Notes: generated by a model not told the origin, from the sequence alone. Shown: positions 16,232 through 25,568, counted from the first letter of the stretch. The stretch is DNA of 64,000 bases from JBCBKL01 sp038521825 (GCA_038521825.1 JBCBKL010000001.1:186001-250000); one strand, 5' to 3'. Made by a program: numbers and translations.

Positions 16232-18157
16232 ATGACTAAAGTCGATCCCAGGGAGCTGTCCTTTGATGAGTGGGACGAACTGAAATTTCCCCGCCCGGAA
16301 CAACAAGAATTCGATGGAGTTGTTGAACGGGCAATCTCGCGTCGCGGTTTTCTTGGTGGCGTTCTTGCATTTGGTTCTGGCGCCGCCGTCATGGGCACAG
16401 GGCTTTTGAAAGGCTCGACCGCATTGGCCCAGCAGACCTCGCGCTTTGCCTTCGAACAGCTTGCGCCGCAAACCGACGGTACAGTGCATGTACCCGAAGG
16501 CTACAGCTGGGAGGTTCTCGTCCGCTGGGGCGATCCGTTGTTTTCGGATGCGCCGGCCTTCGATGCGGCCACCGGCATTCCGACGGAAGGGTCCGACCGG
16601 GTGTTCGGTGAGAACACCGACGGGATGGAGCTTTTCAATCAGGGCGATATCGAATTGCTGGTCGTCAACAGCGAATATCCGAACCCCAAGATCAACCTAC
16701 CGGTCGAGCAAGAGGGTGATGCCCAATCTGCGGGCGACATCGTCCGCCTGCAGAACTTTCAGGGTGTGTCCGTCATGGAAGTCGCCGAGGGTGCAGATGG
16801 GTGGTCAGTAGTCGTCGACAGCCCCTACAACCGTCGCATCCACCACCGCACGCCCATGGTTATCGACGGTCCTGCTGCTGGTCATGATCTGCTTAAGACA
16901 CAAGACGACCCAACTGGTACCGCATCACTGGGCACATTCAACAATTGCGGCTCTGGCCGGACGCCCTGGGGTACGTATTTGACCTGCGAAGAGAACTTCA
17001 ACGGCTATTTCGGCACCACCGAAGAGCTATCGCTCGATGAAACGCTGGCCAACGGCTACAAGCGGTACGGTGTATCGACCGAAGTTGATCCGGGCCGATA
17101 CAATTATCATGGCTTCGATCCGCGGTTCGACCTTTCCAAGAACCCGAATGAGGCCCATCGCGCAGGCTACATCGTAGAGATCGATCCGTGGAACTCGGAC
17201 TCGACGCCCGTTAAGCATACGGCTCTGGGACGTTTCAAACATGAGAACGCGGCGACAGCACTCGCTCCCGATGGCCGGGTTGTCGTCTATATGGGCGACG
17301 ATGAACGGGGTGAGTTCATGTACAAATGGGTGTCGCGCGACGTCTATGTACCGGGGGGCGATACGTCGACGTTGTTGAGCGAGGGCCAGCTTTTTGCGGC
17401 AAAGTTCAATGACGACATGACCGGGACGTGGCTGGCCCTGACGCCGGAAACGACCGGCATGAGCCCGGCCGAGATCTCCATTTTCACCCGGATGGCAGCG
17501 TCCGAGGTCGGCGCGACGACGATGGATCGGCCTGAGTGGATTGCGGTCAATCCAACTGCTGTTGAGGCCTATTGCTGCCTGACCAACAACTCGCGCCGTG
17601 GTGCCAAGAATGACGATGGTTCCATCCGCACCAATGCTGGTGGCGAGGCGATGACGGTGAATGCGCCCAATCCACGTGAGGTCAACCGCTATGGCCAGAT
17701 TGTCCGGTGGCGTCCTCATAGCGACGATCATGGTCGGGCCACCTTTGACTGGGATCTCTATGTGATGGCGGGCAACCCGACGGTGCATACCGAAGGACTG
17801 TATGCGGGGACGGCCAATATCAATGCGGGGAACCTGTTCAACTCACCCGACGGGATGCAGATCGATACGACCGGCCTGATCTGGATCCAGACGGATGGTG
17901 ATGACAGCAACGAGGGCGAGTTTGTTGGCATGGGCAACAACCAGATGCTCGCGGGCGATCCGGCAACGGGCGAAATCCGCCGTTTCCTTACTGGCCCGAA
18001 CGGATCCGAAGTGACAGGTCTGACCTGGTCTTCAGATCGCCGGACGATGTTTGTCGGGATCCAGCACCCAGGTGCGCCATTCCCGGATGGTGAGGATAGC
18101 CTGCCACGGTCGGCAATCGTCGCGGTAAAGAGGAACGACAACGCGCTTGTCGGCTAA
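16232..18157 (+). CDS. phoX: PhoX-family alkaline phosphatase (Tat-exported)
   Basis: 641 residues. A long N-region (1-36) precedes a twin-arginine signal, ISRRGFLGGVLAFGSGAA (RR at 37-38), so the enzyme is exported folded, as expected for a Ca/Fe-dependent PhoX. Family segments include NNCGSGRTPWGTYLTCEENF, GRFKHENAATALAPDGRVVVYMGDDERGEF and LYVMAGNP. It releases phosphate from organic esters in the periplasm or outside. I prefer ATG 16232, which has GGAG at the right distance, to ATG 16220. Single gene with its own upstream Pho-like box and a hairpin after it. Confidence 0.92.
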   Translation: MTKVDPRELSFDEWDELKFPRPEQQEFDGVVERAISRRGFLGGVLAFGSGAAVMGTGLLKGSTALAQQTSRFAFEQLAPQTDGTVHVPEGYSWEVLVRWGDPLFSDAPAFDAATGIPTEGSDRVFGENTDGMELFNQGDIELLVVNSEYPNPKINLPVEQEGDAQSAGDIVRLQNFQGVSVMEVAEGADGWSVVVDSPYNRRIHHRTPMVIDGPAAGHDLLKTQDDPTGTASLGTFNNCGSGRTPWGTYLTCEENFNGYFGTTEELSLDETLANGYKRYGVSTEVDPGRYNYHGFDPRFDLSKNPNEAHRAGYIVEIDPWNSDSTPVKHTALGRFKHENAATALAPDGRVVVYMGDDERGEFMYKWVSRDVYVPGGDTSTLLSEGQLFAAKFNDDMTGTWLALTPETTGMSPAEISIFTRMAASEVGATTMDRPEWIAVNPTAVEAYCCLTNNSRRGAKNDDGSIRTNAGGEAMTVNAPNPREVNRYGQIVRWRPHSDDHGRATFDWDLYVMAGNPTVHTEGLYAGTANINAGNLFNSPDGMQIDTTGLIWIQTDGDDSNEGEFVGMGNNQMLAGDPATGEIRRFLTGPNGSEVTGLTWSSDRRTMFVGIQHPGAPFPDGEDSLPRSAIVAVKRNDNALVG

Positions 18158-18173
18158 TAAGCTAATATGTTAT

Positions 18174-18202
18174 CCCGGGCGTCGCTCAACGCGACGCCCG
18201 GG
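18174..18202. terminator. Strong hairpin between convergent genes
   Basis: Perfect 12-bp stem CCCGGGCGTCGC/GCGACGCCCGGG around TCAAC, between the ends of phoX and the PilJ-repeat gene. Only a weak T run follows on the + strand (GCGTTTATT) and none on the - strand. Confidence 0.55.
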
Positions 18203-18223
18203 GGCGTTTATTGTGGGCCTGAC

Positions 18224-19945
18224 TCACAGCCCGGTCTTGCCATAGATCGTATAGAGTCCAACCACGGCGTTCATCTCTTTCAGCATGGTGTTGAGATTGG
18301 CAAAAACCTCTTCCCGTACCTGATCATCAACACTGACGTTTGACGTCGCTTGCTCCAGAACCGGTTTCAGCTTCTCCCAGTCCCCGATAATGTCGTCCAG
18401 CCCGTACATAATGTCATCGGTCGGCGCAGCTTTGATGCCAGCAGCGTCCATACCGTTGCGCAGGGCCATCAGCGAGACTTCGAACATCTGCATCGTGCCC
18501 GCAAGGCTCTTTGCGCTTTCCGCGTCGCCATTCCAAACCTGGCAGCTTTCCTTCGACATCTTCTGCGTCAGCATCCGTTGCCGACCGGATACGTCAACCA
18601 ACATCGCGTCGGCTTGCAACATCGCAGTTGGGTCCGAATACTGACCGCTAAGCTCGCTGACCAGATGTTTGGCGCGCGCCAAAAGCTGCATGTTGTGCGT
18701 GCTGATGTAGGCAAGGTTGGTGTCGACATCGATACCCTGCACAAGGTTATCGATGGCGAGGCTCATCCCGCTCCATTCCTCGTTGATGTCATTCAGTGCC
18801 TTTAGCGTTTTTCGGCGCTTCTCTTCGCCTTTCATGCGCAGATCGGCGTCTCCGAACTCAAGGCCGCGGGTGATCTTCTGAAACTCGGACTGAGCGCCAA
18901 CAAGGATTTTCAGGCTATTGTCCGCATCGATGCCTGCGGAATAGTTGCACGCAGCAGCAGCGACGCGTTGTGAAAGCATGCGCAGCTTACCGGAAAAGTT
19001 CACCCGCTCGGTTGCGCCGATATCATCGACATTGCCACTGCTCTTTTTTGCGACAACATATAGACCAACAACCTTATTCATCTCACGCAGGGTCGTGTTC
19101 AGATCTTCGGTGAGCGCAGCACGATCGGCTTTGCTAAGGATTGCACCCGCAACTGCCTTTTCGAGGCTTGGCTTAAGCGCGTCCCAACGGTTCGTGATGT
19201 CGGCAAGACCGTCCGCAATTTCCCGATTGGGCGGTCTAACCATGCCGTTCTTGCCATCGCGAAGGTCTATCAGCGATCCTTCGAACAACTGCATGGTCGT
19301 CCGCAGCGCATCAACAGTCTCAGCCGAACCGCCCGACCAGATCTGGCAGGCCTCCTTGGACATCTTCTGCGTAAGCATACGCTGTCGTCCGGCCACGTTG
19401 ATCGTTTTCCCCAACCCGGCATCATCGTCAGCCTTCGCCGAATAGACGCTCACTATCGAGGTGACCAATGACTTGGCCGCACCCAAAAGCGCCATGTTTT
19501 CGCGATTGATCAGCTCGATGCTGGTGACAGACCCGGGATCCTTGGTGAGCGACACAACTGCCTGATCAATCGGTGCGAAAGTTTCCCTGACGGTCCCGAT
19601 GGATGTAAGAATTTCGGTATTGGCTTCAGCCCCATCGATCTTGAGATCGCCGTTACCCTTCTCCAATCCACCAAGGATCTTGCCGAACTCAACCTTAGCA
19701 TTTGTAAGGATCTTGCCGTTCTTTTCCGGGTTGATCCCGGCGCTAAGATTGCACCCGGCAGCGGCCATACGCTGCGAGAGCATTCTCAACTTACCCGAGA
19801 AGTTTATTCTTTCATTTCCGCTGTTCAGCGTTGCGCCAACCGCATGTGCCGTATCAGGGGTGGCTATCAATGTGGCTGCAACGAGCGCTGGAATTACGCT
19901 CAGGCTGTTTGCTGCCATTTTCAGTTTTCTTGAATTCGATTTCAT
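18224..19945 (-). CDS. Secreted protein of duplicated PilJ/NarX-like sensor modules
   Basis: 573 residues. After a signal peptide (about 1-36, ending TAHA) the protein is an internal duplication: residues 45-300 and 313-573 align. Each half has two P-box-like segments, INFSGKLRMLSQRM (47-60) and VAGRQRMLTQKMSKEACQIW (184-203), then VNFSGKLRMLSQRV (315-328) and VSGRQRMLTQKMSKESCQVW (452-471). This is the PilJ N-terminal domain (PF13675 type) related to the nitrate-binding part of NarX. No membrane helix, HAMP, kinase or methyl-accepting part follows, so it is a free periplasmic protein. ATG 19945 has AGGAAG upstream. It follows the PstS-OmpA gene by 76 bases, likely one operon. Confidence 0.82.
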   Translation of the reverse strand: MKSNSRKLKMAANSLSVIPALVAATLIATPDTAHAVGATLNSGNERINFSGKLRMLSQRMAAAGCNLSAGINPEKNGKILTNAKVEFGKILGGLEKGNGDLKIDGAEANTEILTSIGTVRETFAPIDQAVVSLTKDPGSVTSIELINRENMALLGAAKSLVTSIVSVYSAKADDDAGLGKTINVAGRQRMLTQKMSKEACQIWSGGSAETVDALRTTMQLFEGSLIDLRDGKNGMVRPPNREIADGLADITNRWDALKPSLEKAVAGAILSKADRAALTEDLNTTLREMNKVVGLYVVAKKSSGNVDDIGATERVNFSGKLRMLSQRVAAAACNYSAGIDADNSLKILVGAQSEFQKITRGLEFGDADLRMKGEEKRRKTLKALNDINEEWSGMSLAIDNLVQGIDVDTNLAYISTHNMQLLARAKHLVSELSGQYSDPTAMLQADAMLVDVSGRQRMLTQKMSKESCQVWNGDAESAKSLAGTMQMFEVSLMALRNGMDAAGIKAAPTDDIMYGLDDIIGDWEKLKPVLEQATSNVSVDDQVREEVFANLNTMLKEMNAVVGLYTIYGKTGL

Positions 19946-20021
19946 GGGGTCGCTTCCTATAAGTCGGGGGTGCCGGAGTTCGGATACCCGGCCGCGACAT
20001 GCGCGACCGGGCCTATTCTGG

Positions 20022-21614
20022 TCAGCTCTCGGGAGCGCTCTCGATCCACACTTCAACACGCCGGTTGACGGATCGACCTTTTTCGCTGCTGTTGCAGGCC
20101 GATGGCGCGATCTCGCCATACCCTGAAACGGCAATCTCAATACCTGCGAGGCGATCCTTTCCGAATTCCCGCAACTCTCTCGCGACTTGTTCGGACCGTT
20201 TGACAGACAAGGCGCGGTTGCTTTCGAACGGACCCACGTCGTCGGTAAACCCCACAAACAGAAGCTTGGTGCCGTTCGGTTGAAGCTCTAGGAAGTCGAC
20301 AAGGCGCTTCATGTCGATCTGCGCGCGCTCGTCCAGATTTGATGATCCGGTGCGGAACCGGAACGTTGTCGACAACCGATCATAGTTAAGCATCTCGCTG
20401 AGCATTTCCCGCATGACGCCGCCCTCGAAGGCGTCTGCATTGGGGTCAAGCAGTGCCCGCGCCCGGCCCCCATCCATTTGCTGTCGTTTCCGCGCAACGC
20501 CAAGATCGATAAAGCCAGACTTTGCGATGACACCATCGGCATATTCCGAGGTGGCAAACGTCAAGAAATCCGTGACATTATCCGCGCTTTGGTCGGCCCG
20601 GTTGTAAAGATACAGGCGGCGCTGAAGGGCGTATTCCTCGACCTTGGCCGAGAATGCGTCGGGGTCGGTCTGCATGCCACACTCATTCACAAGGCTAAGA
20701 GCCTTTGCTCCGCGCTGGAATGCATATCCCACATAGCCGATCGCGTTTGGATCGCCGTTCACGAGCGATGCCATGGTGTTGTTGTTTTCCGCTATCGTCT
20801 GGCTGCTGCTCACCGGTGCTGCCTGCCCGAATACACCGTTCTCAAAGATTGAACGCGTACCGGAATCCTGTTGGCGGTTAATGACTGTAATGGGAGCATC
20901 CTCGCCGCCGATTTCCTTCCAGTTCCTTACTCGCCCGGAATAGATATCTTGCAGTTGCTCAACGCTGATCTGGGCGACCGCGTTCGACGGGTGCGTGATA
21001 ACCACGAGGCTATCAACTGCAACGATGTGCTCTTGGTTCGGGCTGACCATATTGCCTGCCCCGTTGTCACGAAGGGCCCGCGCCTCTGCCGGTTGAATGC
21101 GGCGCGACGACATACCGATCATCGCTTCTTTGGCAAGCAGGCTTTCAAAGCTGTTGTTCGAAGATGTCGAAGTCACGAGGACAGTGCCGATTTCATCGCC
21201 AAAGCCACCTTCGCCGATCAGATCAGCGATGATTTCACCATCTCGTCCCGTCGCTTTGATCGCGGCTTCGGCATCCAGATAGGAGGCATAACCCGAAAGA
21301 AGCAGTGGCATCAGACCTTGGCCCAGCGTGTCCGAGCCAACAAAAACTAGATCAGCCGCTTCGGTTTCGAAGGTCGGGCATGCGTCGCCTTCACAGCGGA
21401 CGCGTGCAGCTGAAATCCGGAACTCACCAAGCGCGGTTCGGATGACATAGTGGTCGTCCGAGAAATCGATAAACTCACCCGACAGGTTGATCGTCCCGTC
21501 ATCGGATCGGAGATTGACTTGTTCGGATATCGCGGTGGTTGGAGCCCAACCTGCGGTCAAAAGTGCAATAGCGCTCAGTGTCGATCGATACCGGCGCAGA
21601 AAAGTCAAAGTCAT
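20022..21614 (-). CDS. PstS-like binding protein fused to OmpA domain
   Basis: 530 residues: signal peptide (about 1-29), a substrate-binding domain of the phosphate (PstS/PBP_like_2) type to about residue 380, with VGSDTLGQGLMPLLLSGYA and the anion-loop-like DSGTRSIF (250-257), then a C-terminal OmpA/peptidoglycan-binding domain (about 415-525: FRTGSSNLDERAQIDMKRLVD, SVNRRVEVW). The OmpA part should anchor the binding domain to the cell wall, so it is not a typical transporter subunit. ATG 21614 has GGAG upstream; the ATG at 21644 lacks one. First gene of a pair with the PilJ-repeat protein. It may scavenge or sense phosphate or another oxyanion. Confidence 0.88.
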   Translation of the reverse strand: MTLTFLRRYRSTLSAIALLTAGWAPTTAISEQVNLRSDDGTINLSGEFIDFSDDHYVIRTALGEFRISAARVRCEGDACPTFETEAADLVFVGSDTLGQGLMPLLLSGYASYLDAEAAIKATGRDGEIIADLIGEGGFGDEIGTVLVTSTSSNNSFESLLAKEAMIGMSSRRIQPAEARALRDNGAGNMVSPNQEHIVAVDSLVVITHPSNAVAQISVEQLQDIYSGRVRNWKEIGGEDAPITVINRQQDSGTRSIFENGVFGQAAPVSSSQTIAENNNTMASLVNGDPNAIGYVGYAFQRGAKALSLVNECGMQTDPDAFSAKVEEYALQRRLYLYNRADQSADNVTDFLTFATSEYADGVIAKSGFIDLGVARKRQQMDGGRARALLDPNADAFEGGVMREMLSEMLNYDRLSTTFRFRTGSSNLDERAQIDMKRLVDFLELQPNGTKLLFVGFTDDVGPFESNRALSVKRSEQVARELREFGKDRLAGIEIAVSGYGEIAPSACNSSEKGRSVNRRVEVWIESAPES

Positions 21615-22332
21615 TTGAGTTCTCCATACTACCTCAAGGCGCACATCTTTTAATCACCAGTGCGCAAATTCATCGCAAACTGATAAGAGCGCTGATTGTG
21701 ATGGAAATTTGGAGGAAATTTGTCGCAACTTAGAATTGTCGCAAAATTCAACCGCTGGTAATTAGCTTACGTGCCATAAGTGTCAAACAATTTCTTTCCC
21801 AGCCTTCGTGAATGGGACAGTTTGTCCATATCGAAAGAAAGAATAGCGTTTGTGCGAGGTCTTTAATCCATTCCTAATTGTGGCAAATTTGTAGCGAGGG
21901 ACAACGGCGATATGTTTCCCGAAGGAACACCTGCGCTTTCAGAATGCCGGTATTCAGAATCCCCCTTTTGAATACAAACACGATCACCGGTTTTCCGCGT
22001 CCAATTCTATACCTGCCGACCACAGAGCATTGCCTGGGAGTTACCGTTACGTTAGCCAAATTCGCCTTTGACTTTTTTGACCATCTGGTAAAAAAGCATC
22101 GATATCGATCCGAATGAGCATCGTCACGGGCTCTCGGCTCTGCGCACCGCCCATAACCGCATGCGAAAGCGATACTATCCGGTTGCCTCACATGGGGCGG
22201 TGCGCCCCTTTTCTGTTGGCCACCTGACCAATCCATCGAAAAGTCTGGGCAGCATGGCCGCAAAAGGCGCGGCTTCCCATCTGGCGACATGGCTCTTCGA
22301 CCAACAGGTTCGACGCCGTGCAGCCCAGCCAA
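21615..22332. other. Long AT-richer intergenic region
   Basis: About 720 bases with no ORF I trust; a 152-codon frame on the - strand (21874-22332) has no recognisable family and an unlikely composition. The part next to the PstS-OmpA gene (21660-21900) is AT-rich and probably holds its promoter. The direct repeat TTGTCGCAA occurs at 21720-21728 and 21736-21744, with TCGCAA again at 21673-21678. Confidence 0.5.
21720..21744 (-). repeat. Direct repeat TTGTCGCAA upstream of the PstS-OmpA gene
   Basis: Two identical 9-mers at 21720-21728 and 21736-21744, spaced 16 bases start to start, about 105-130 bases upstream of the ATG at 21614. A tandem activator site is possible; the binding protein is unknown. 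Confidence 0.3.
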
Positions 22333-22875
22333 CTATCCAAAAGCCATTCGCTGTAACGTACCGTCGCGTTTCCTCACGGCTCTGAAGAGCGCGCCACCAA
22401 GATGTATGAGGATCAGAGCGACCAAGGCTTTCGCCGCGATACTGTGGATCAGGAAACCGATCTTTTCCCAGTGCTCATTCACCGGAGCGATAGCGGGTAG
22501 CGTCCAGCGGCCGAACACTATCGTATCTATTCCCGTTGCAGAACTGGCCACCCAACCAGAAAGAGGCATCACCAGCAGCAAAAGATAAAACAGCCTGTGG
22601 ACCGCTGTGGCGAGCGTGTCTTGCCACGCGACCCCGGATGAAACGGGGTGTGGTGGCCTTGAAAACCGGTGCCAGAGAAGCCTGACAACGATCAACGCCA
22701 TAACAGCAAAGCCGAGGGTTTTGTGATATCCAAAATACTTCAGCGCAGAAAATGAGAGTTCGGCATTGGCGATCCAATAGCCAATGCCAACCGCGAGAAA
22801 GACCAGCAGCGCAGTGACCCAGTGCAGGAACCGGGTCATAGCGCCAAAGCTAGCGGAAGAGTTGCGGATCTTCAT
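22333..22875 (-). CDS. Cytochrome b561-type membrane protein
   Basis: 180-residue integral membrane b-type cytochrome (CybB/DUF4405-like). Four hydrophobic segments are visible (about 13-33, 43-62, 88-110, 138-165), with His residues in RFLHWVTALLVF, YHKTLGFAV, AVHRLFYLLLL and LIHLGGALF placed as di-heme ligands. It should pass electrons between quinones and a periplasmic acceptor. ATG 22875 follows the yceI stop by two bases; a TTG at 22881 is possible. Pairing with YceI is common in proteobacteria. Confidence 0.9.
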   Translation of the reverse strand: MKIRNSSASFGAMTRFLHWVTALLVFLAVGIGYWIANAELSFSALKYFGYHKTLGFAVMALIVVRLLWHRFSRPPHPVSSGVAWQDTLATAVHRLFYLLLLVMPLSGWVASSATGIDTIVFGRWTLPAIAPVNEHWEKIGFLIHSIAAKALVALILIHLGGALFRAVRKRDGTLQRMAFG

Positions 22876-22877
22876 GA

Positions 22878-23444
22878 TCAACCCGCGATCTGCATATGGG
22901 CGACGATGGACAGCTTGACCTCATCCCCTGCCATGTCAGACCAGCCATCCGCACCGAACGCGGCCCGCGACAGGCTCCCTGTCAGCCGGACGGCAAGACG
23001 GCTGTGATCGCCGGCTTCGGTGCCTGCCTGCCGGAACAGTTCTGCACGGAATGTGGCTGGATGCGTCACGCCACGAACAGTCAGGTGGCCATCGACCAAA
23101 GCGCGATCACCGTCCCTGCGGAAGCGTGTGCTCTCAAACGTGATGTGAGGGTGCTTTTGCGCCCACAGCACTTTCTTACTCTTCATCCCCTGGCTCGCGA
23201 AAGGAAAGCCTGCGCGGGCGCGGGTCACATCGACGACAACCTTGGCCGTACTGTTCTGAAGACGGTCCAAATCCAGGACAATGTCAGCATCGGCCACTGG
23301 CATGTTGCCGCGAACTTCGTCTTTGCCAAGGAACCAGCTGAAGCCGACCGAGCTGTCGCTTTTCTGAAGTTGATAGGGCTGCGGCGCCGCAAGTGCGGGC
23401 GCGGCAAGCAGAATGACGGTTGAGAGTATGGCCAAGGTTTTCAT
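22878..23444 (-). CDS. YceI-family periplasmic lipid-binding protein
   Basis: 188 residues with a signal peptide (1-19, ending ALA) and the YceI lipocalin-like fold: DSSVGFSWFLGKDEVRGNMP, DVTRARAGFPFASQGMKSKK, HPHITFESTRFRRDGD, VRGVTHPATFRAEL. Members bind polyisoprenoid or amphiphilic ligands in the periplasm. Coupled to the cytochrome b561 gene, so a ubiquinone-like ligand is conceivable, though that is inference. Good ATG start at 23444. Confidence 0.9.
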   Translation of the reverse strand: MKTLAILSTVILLAAPALAAPQPYQLQKSDSSVGFSWFLGKDEVRGNMPVADADIVLDLDRLQNSTAKVVVDVTRARAGFPFASQGMKSKKVLWAQKHPHITFESTRFRRDGDRALVDGHLTVRGVTHPATFRAELFRQAGTEAGDHSRLAVRLTGSLSRAAFGADGWSDMAGDEVKLSIVAHMQIAG

Positions 23445-23478
23445 TTCAATCGGTCCTATGCGGTCTTGCGTTGCAAAC

Positions 23479-23491
23479 GGGGATCATCCCC
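23479..23491. promoter_or_regulatory. Palindrome upstream of yceI
   Basis: GGGGATCATCCCC, a perfect 6-1-6 palindrome centred 41 bases upstream of the yceI start. The position suits an operator, but no known regulator can be named. Confidence 0.3.
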
Positions 23492-23745
23492 TTGCTTGGC
23501 TAAACGTCTCGCGACGCGGGATTATTCGTTTTGTGGTTTGAAAATGTTTGGTGATGCCGCTGGCTTCGCGGTGTGAAACGCGGAGAAACGGCGCCGAAGC
23601 GGCTCCGCAGGACTGAGGAATCTCACATTATTCTGGTGGTTGAGCGGTTTTTCGGTTTTTAGGAAAGGGCCAGGGAAATTCCGACGCCCAAAGCGGTCAT
23701 CACGCTGGATGATACTTTGGCGTTACCCAATGCCTTGGTGGGGCA
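23492..23745. other. Intergenic region between ABM gene and yceI
   Basis: No ORF, RNA gene or repeat that I can defend. It presumably contains the yceI promoter and the 3' end of the ABM transcript. Confidence 0.4.
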
Positions 23746-24039
23746 CTAGACTGCGTCGTCTAGAAGCGTGAAGGTCTGGACTTTCTTGTCTCGGACCAGA
23801 CCAGAGGCCTTTGCGTCAAACTCGTCGAAATGGTCGGTTCGCAGATGGACCTCAAAGGCCGCGGCATCGGTGTAATGTTCGTAGAGAAAGACCGAAAGCC
23901 CGTCATCCGCGATACAGACATCGAACCGATGGCACCCCGGCTCTCGTTCGAGCGAGTTGTTGGCTTGTGCCGCAACCAGCGGCAGGAATTTGGACATCAT
24001 GTCCGGGTGGATTTCGAATGTGACGCATACGACGTACAT
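23746..24039 (-). CDS. Antibiotic biosynthesis monooxygenase (ABM) domain protein
   Basis: 97-residue single-domain ABM protein: YVVCVTFEIHPDMMSKFLPL, NNSLEREPGCHRFDVC, FLYEHYTDAAAFEVHLRTDHF, the usual dimeric ferredoxin-like fold. Members range from quinol monooxygenases to stress proteins; no cofactor is bound and the substrate is unknown. ATG 24039 carries GGAGGT eight bases upstream, so an ATG at 24111 is rejected. It lies 431 bases after the dehydrogenase gene on the same strand, probably a separate transcript. Confidence 0.85.
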   Translation of the reverse strand: MYVVCVTFEIHPDMMSKFLPLVAAQANNSLEREPGCHRFDVCIADDGLSVFLYEHYTDAAAFEVHLRTDHFDEFDAKASGLVRDKKVQTFTLLDDAV

Positions 24040-24470
24040 TGCTTGGGACCTCCGGTCAGAGTTGGAAAGCCCCGCTGTATTTCTGTTAATTCTTCTGCGG
24101 TGCTTGGGCAAGATCTCATACTTTTGAGCTTTAGAAACGGTTTGGCTGTCTTGTCTAGTTCGTCGGTCTCATCGGCCATTTGTCGTGGATCAGGGCAGAG
24201 AGTTCTTCCGACGCTCCAAATCTGGTTTGTCGATCGAGAAAACTCGTCTTGCGACGAAAGACCCCCGCCCGCATTAGTGCAAAGTCTTTGCCGCATCCTC
24301 GCTGCCTTCCGAGGGAACGCCTTTTATCCAGAATTTGAAGATCTTCGGGCAAGGGATCTGTCTAGTACTTGACGGTTTCGGTTCGTTGAAAACCCCGTGC
24401 GATTTCGAATAGATGCGCAGGGCCTTGACCCGCTCTCCGTCGTTCATAGGGCCAAACGCGTTCCCTATCA
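24040..24470. other. Intergenic region with no recognised gene
   Basis: Between the ABM gene and the dehydrogenase. A 65-codon ORF on the - strand (24274-24471) begins with an ATG overlapping the dehydrogenase stop (TAATG), but the peptide matches no family I know. Nothing else is supported. Confidence 0.4.
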
Positions 24471-25568
24471 TTAGTCTGCCAGAAGGCTCAGAATCTCGTT
24501 CGTTACCGCCTTCGTTCCCATATCGCCGCCAAACTCCATGGGTCTCAGACAGTTTTGCTCGAAACCTTGCGTCACGGCCTGGTCAATGAGTTCGCCTGCT
24601 TCGCCTAGCGCGGGCTTGCCCGTCTTCTCGGAAAGATAGTCGAGCATGAGGGCACCGGAGAGGATTGCGGCCAACGGGTTTGCCTTGTCCTGTCCCATAA
24701 TATCGGGTGCAGATCCGTGGGCGGGCTGAAACAATCCCGTCTCATCACCGATCTCCGCGCATGCTGCCATGCCCATGCCGCCGACCAGACCACCGGCAAG
24801 ATCCGACAAGATGTCGCCGAACATGTTTTCCATGACCATCACGTCAAAGTCCCAGGGTCTGCGAACCAGATCAAGCGCCTGGGCATCGACGTAGTTGTAG
24901 CCAGTTTCGACCCCGTCATAGTGCCGGGCCACTTCGTCAAAGATCTTTCGAAAAAAGGCCATCGAGTTAAAGACGTTCGCTTTGTCAACACAGGTGAGGC
25001 GGCCGGGTCTGCCCCGTTTCTTGCGTCTTTCCGCGAGCCTGAAGCCAAAGTGATGCAGTTTTTCTGTCGTGGTCCGGGTGATCCGAAGCGTGTCCCGAAC
25101 CTCGGTATCGTCAATGATCTTGCTGCGTCCATGGGCGGCCGCGGAATAGAACAGGCCTTCGGTCGACTCGCGCAGGATCACCATATCAATCGTGGCGGCA
25201 CGTGGATCGGAAAGCCGCCGTGGGATGTTGGGGTAGGCGCGAACCGGGCGCACCCCGGCGTAGAGATTGAAGCGTTCACGCAGTCGGAGATGCGGCGAGA
25301 TTTCGGTGCCGTCCCGGTGGCGGATGGCAGGCAGTCCTATGGCACCCAGAAAGATTGCGTCTGCTGCTCCGGCCCGCACCTCGCCGTCCATTTCGATATC
25401 CGAACCGGTTTCCTCAAAATAGGCCGCGCCGGCATTGATGGGATCATATTCAAAGGGCGCCAAACCCAGCCGGGACATGGCGGCATCCACGACCGCGAGT
25501 GCAGACATCGCGACGTCGCTTCCAATTCCGTCGCCCTCGATCAGGGCAATTCTGCAGGTATCTCCCAT
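24471..25568 (-). CDS. Isocitrate/isopropylmalate dehydrogenase-family enzyme
   Basis: 365-residue beta-decarboxylating dehydrogenase: IALIEGDGIG at the N-terminus, LRLRERFNLYAGVRPVRAYP, the substrate-loop segment VILRESTEGLFYS, VDKANVFN, the metal-ligand region NMFGDILSDLAGGLVGGMGM and the nucleotide segment PAHGSAPDIMGQDKANP. It oxidises a 2-hydroxy-3-carboxy acid with NAD(P)+ and loses CO2. The GntR neighbour 25 bases upstream and absence of leu genes argue for a catabolic substrate such as tartrate or another malate derivative rather than leucine biosynthesis. Substrate unassigned. Confidence 0.88.
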   Translation of the reverse strand: MGDTCRIALIEGDGIGSDVAMSALAVVDAAMSRLGLAPFEYDPINAGAAYFEETGSDIEMDGEVRAGAADAIFLGAIGLPAIRHRDGTEISPHLRLRERFNLYAGVRPVRAYPNIPRRLSDPRAATIDMVILRESTEGLFYSAAAHGRSKIIDDTEVRDTLRITRTTTEKLHHFGFRLAERRKKRGRPGRLTCVDKANVFNSMAFFRKIFDEVARHYDGVETGYNYVDAQALDLVRRPWDFDVMVMENMFGDILSDLAGGLVGGMGMAACAEIGDETGLFQPAHGSAPDIMGQDKANPLAAILSGALMLDYLSEKTGKPALGEAGELIDQAVTQGFEQNCLRPMEFGGDMGTKAVTNEILSLLAD

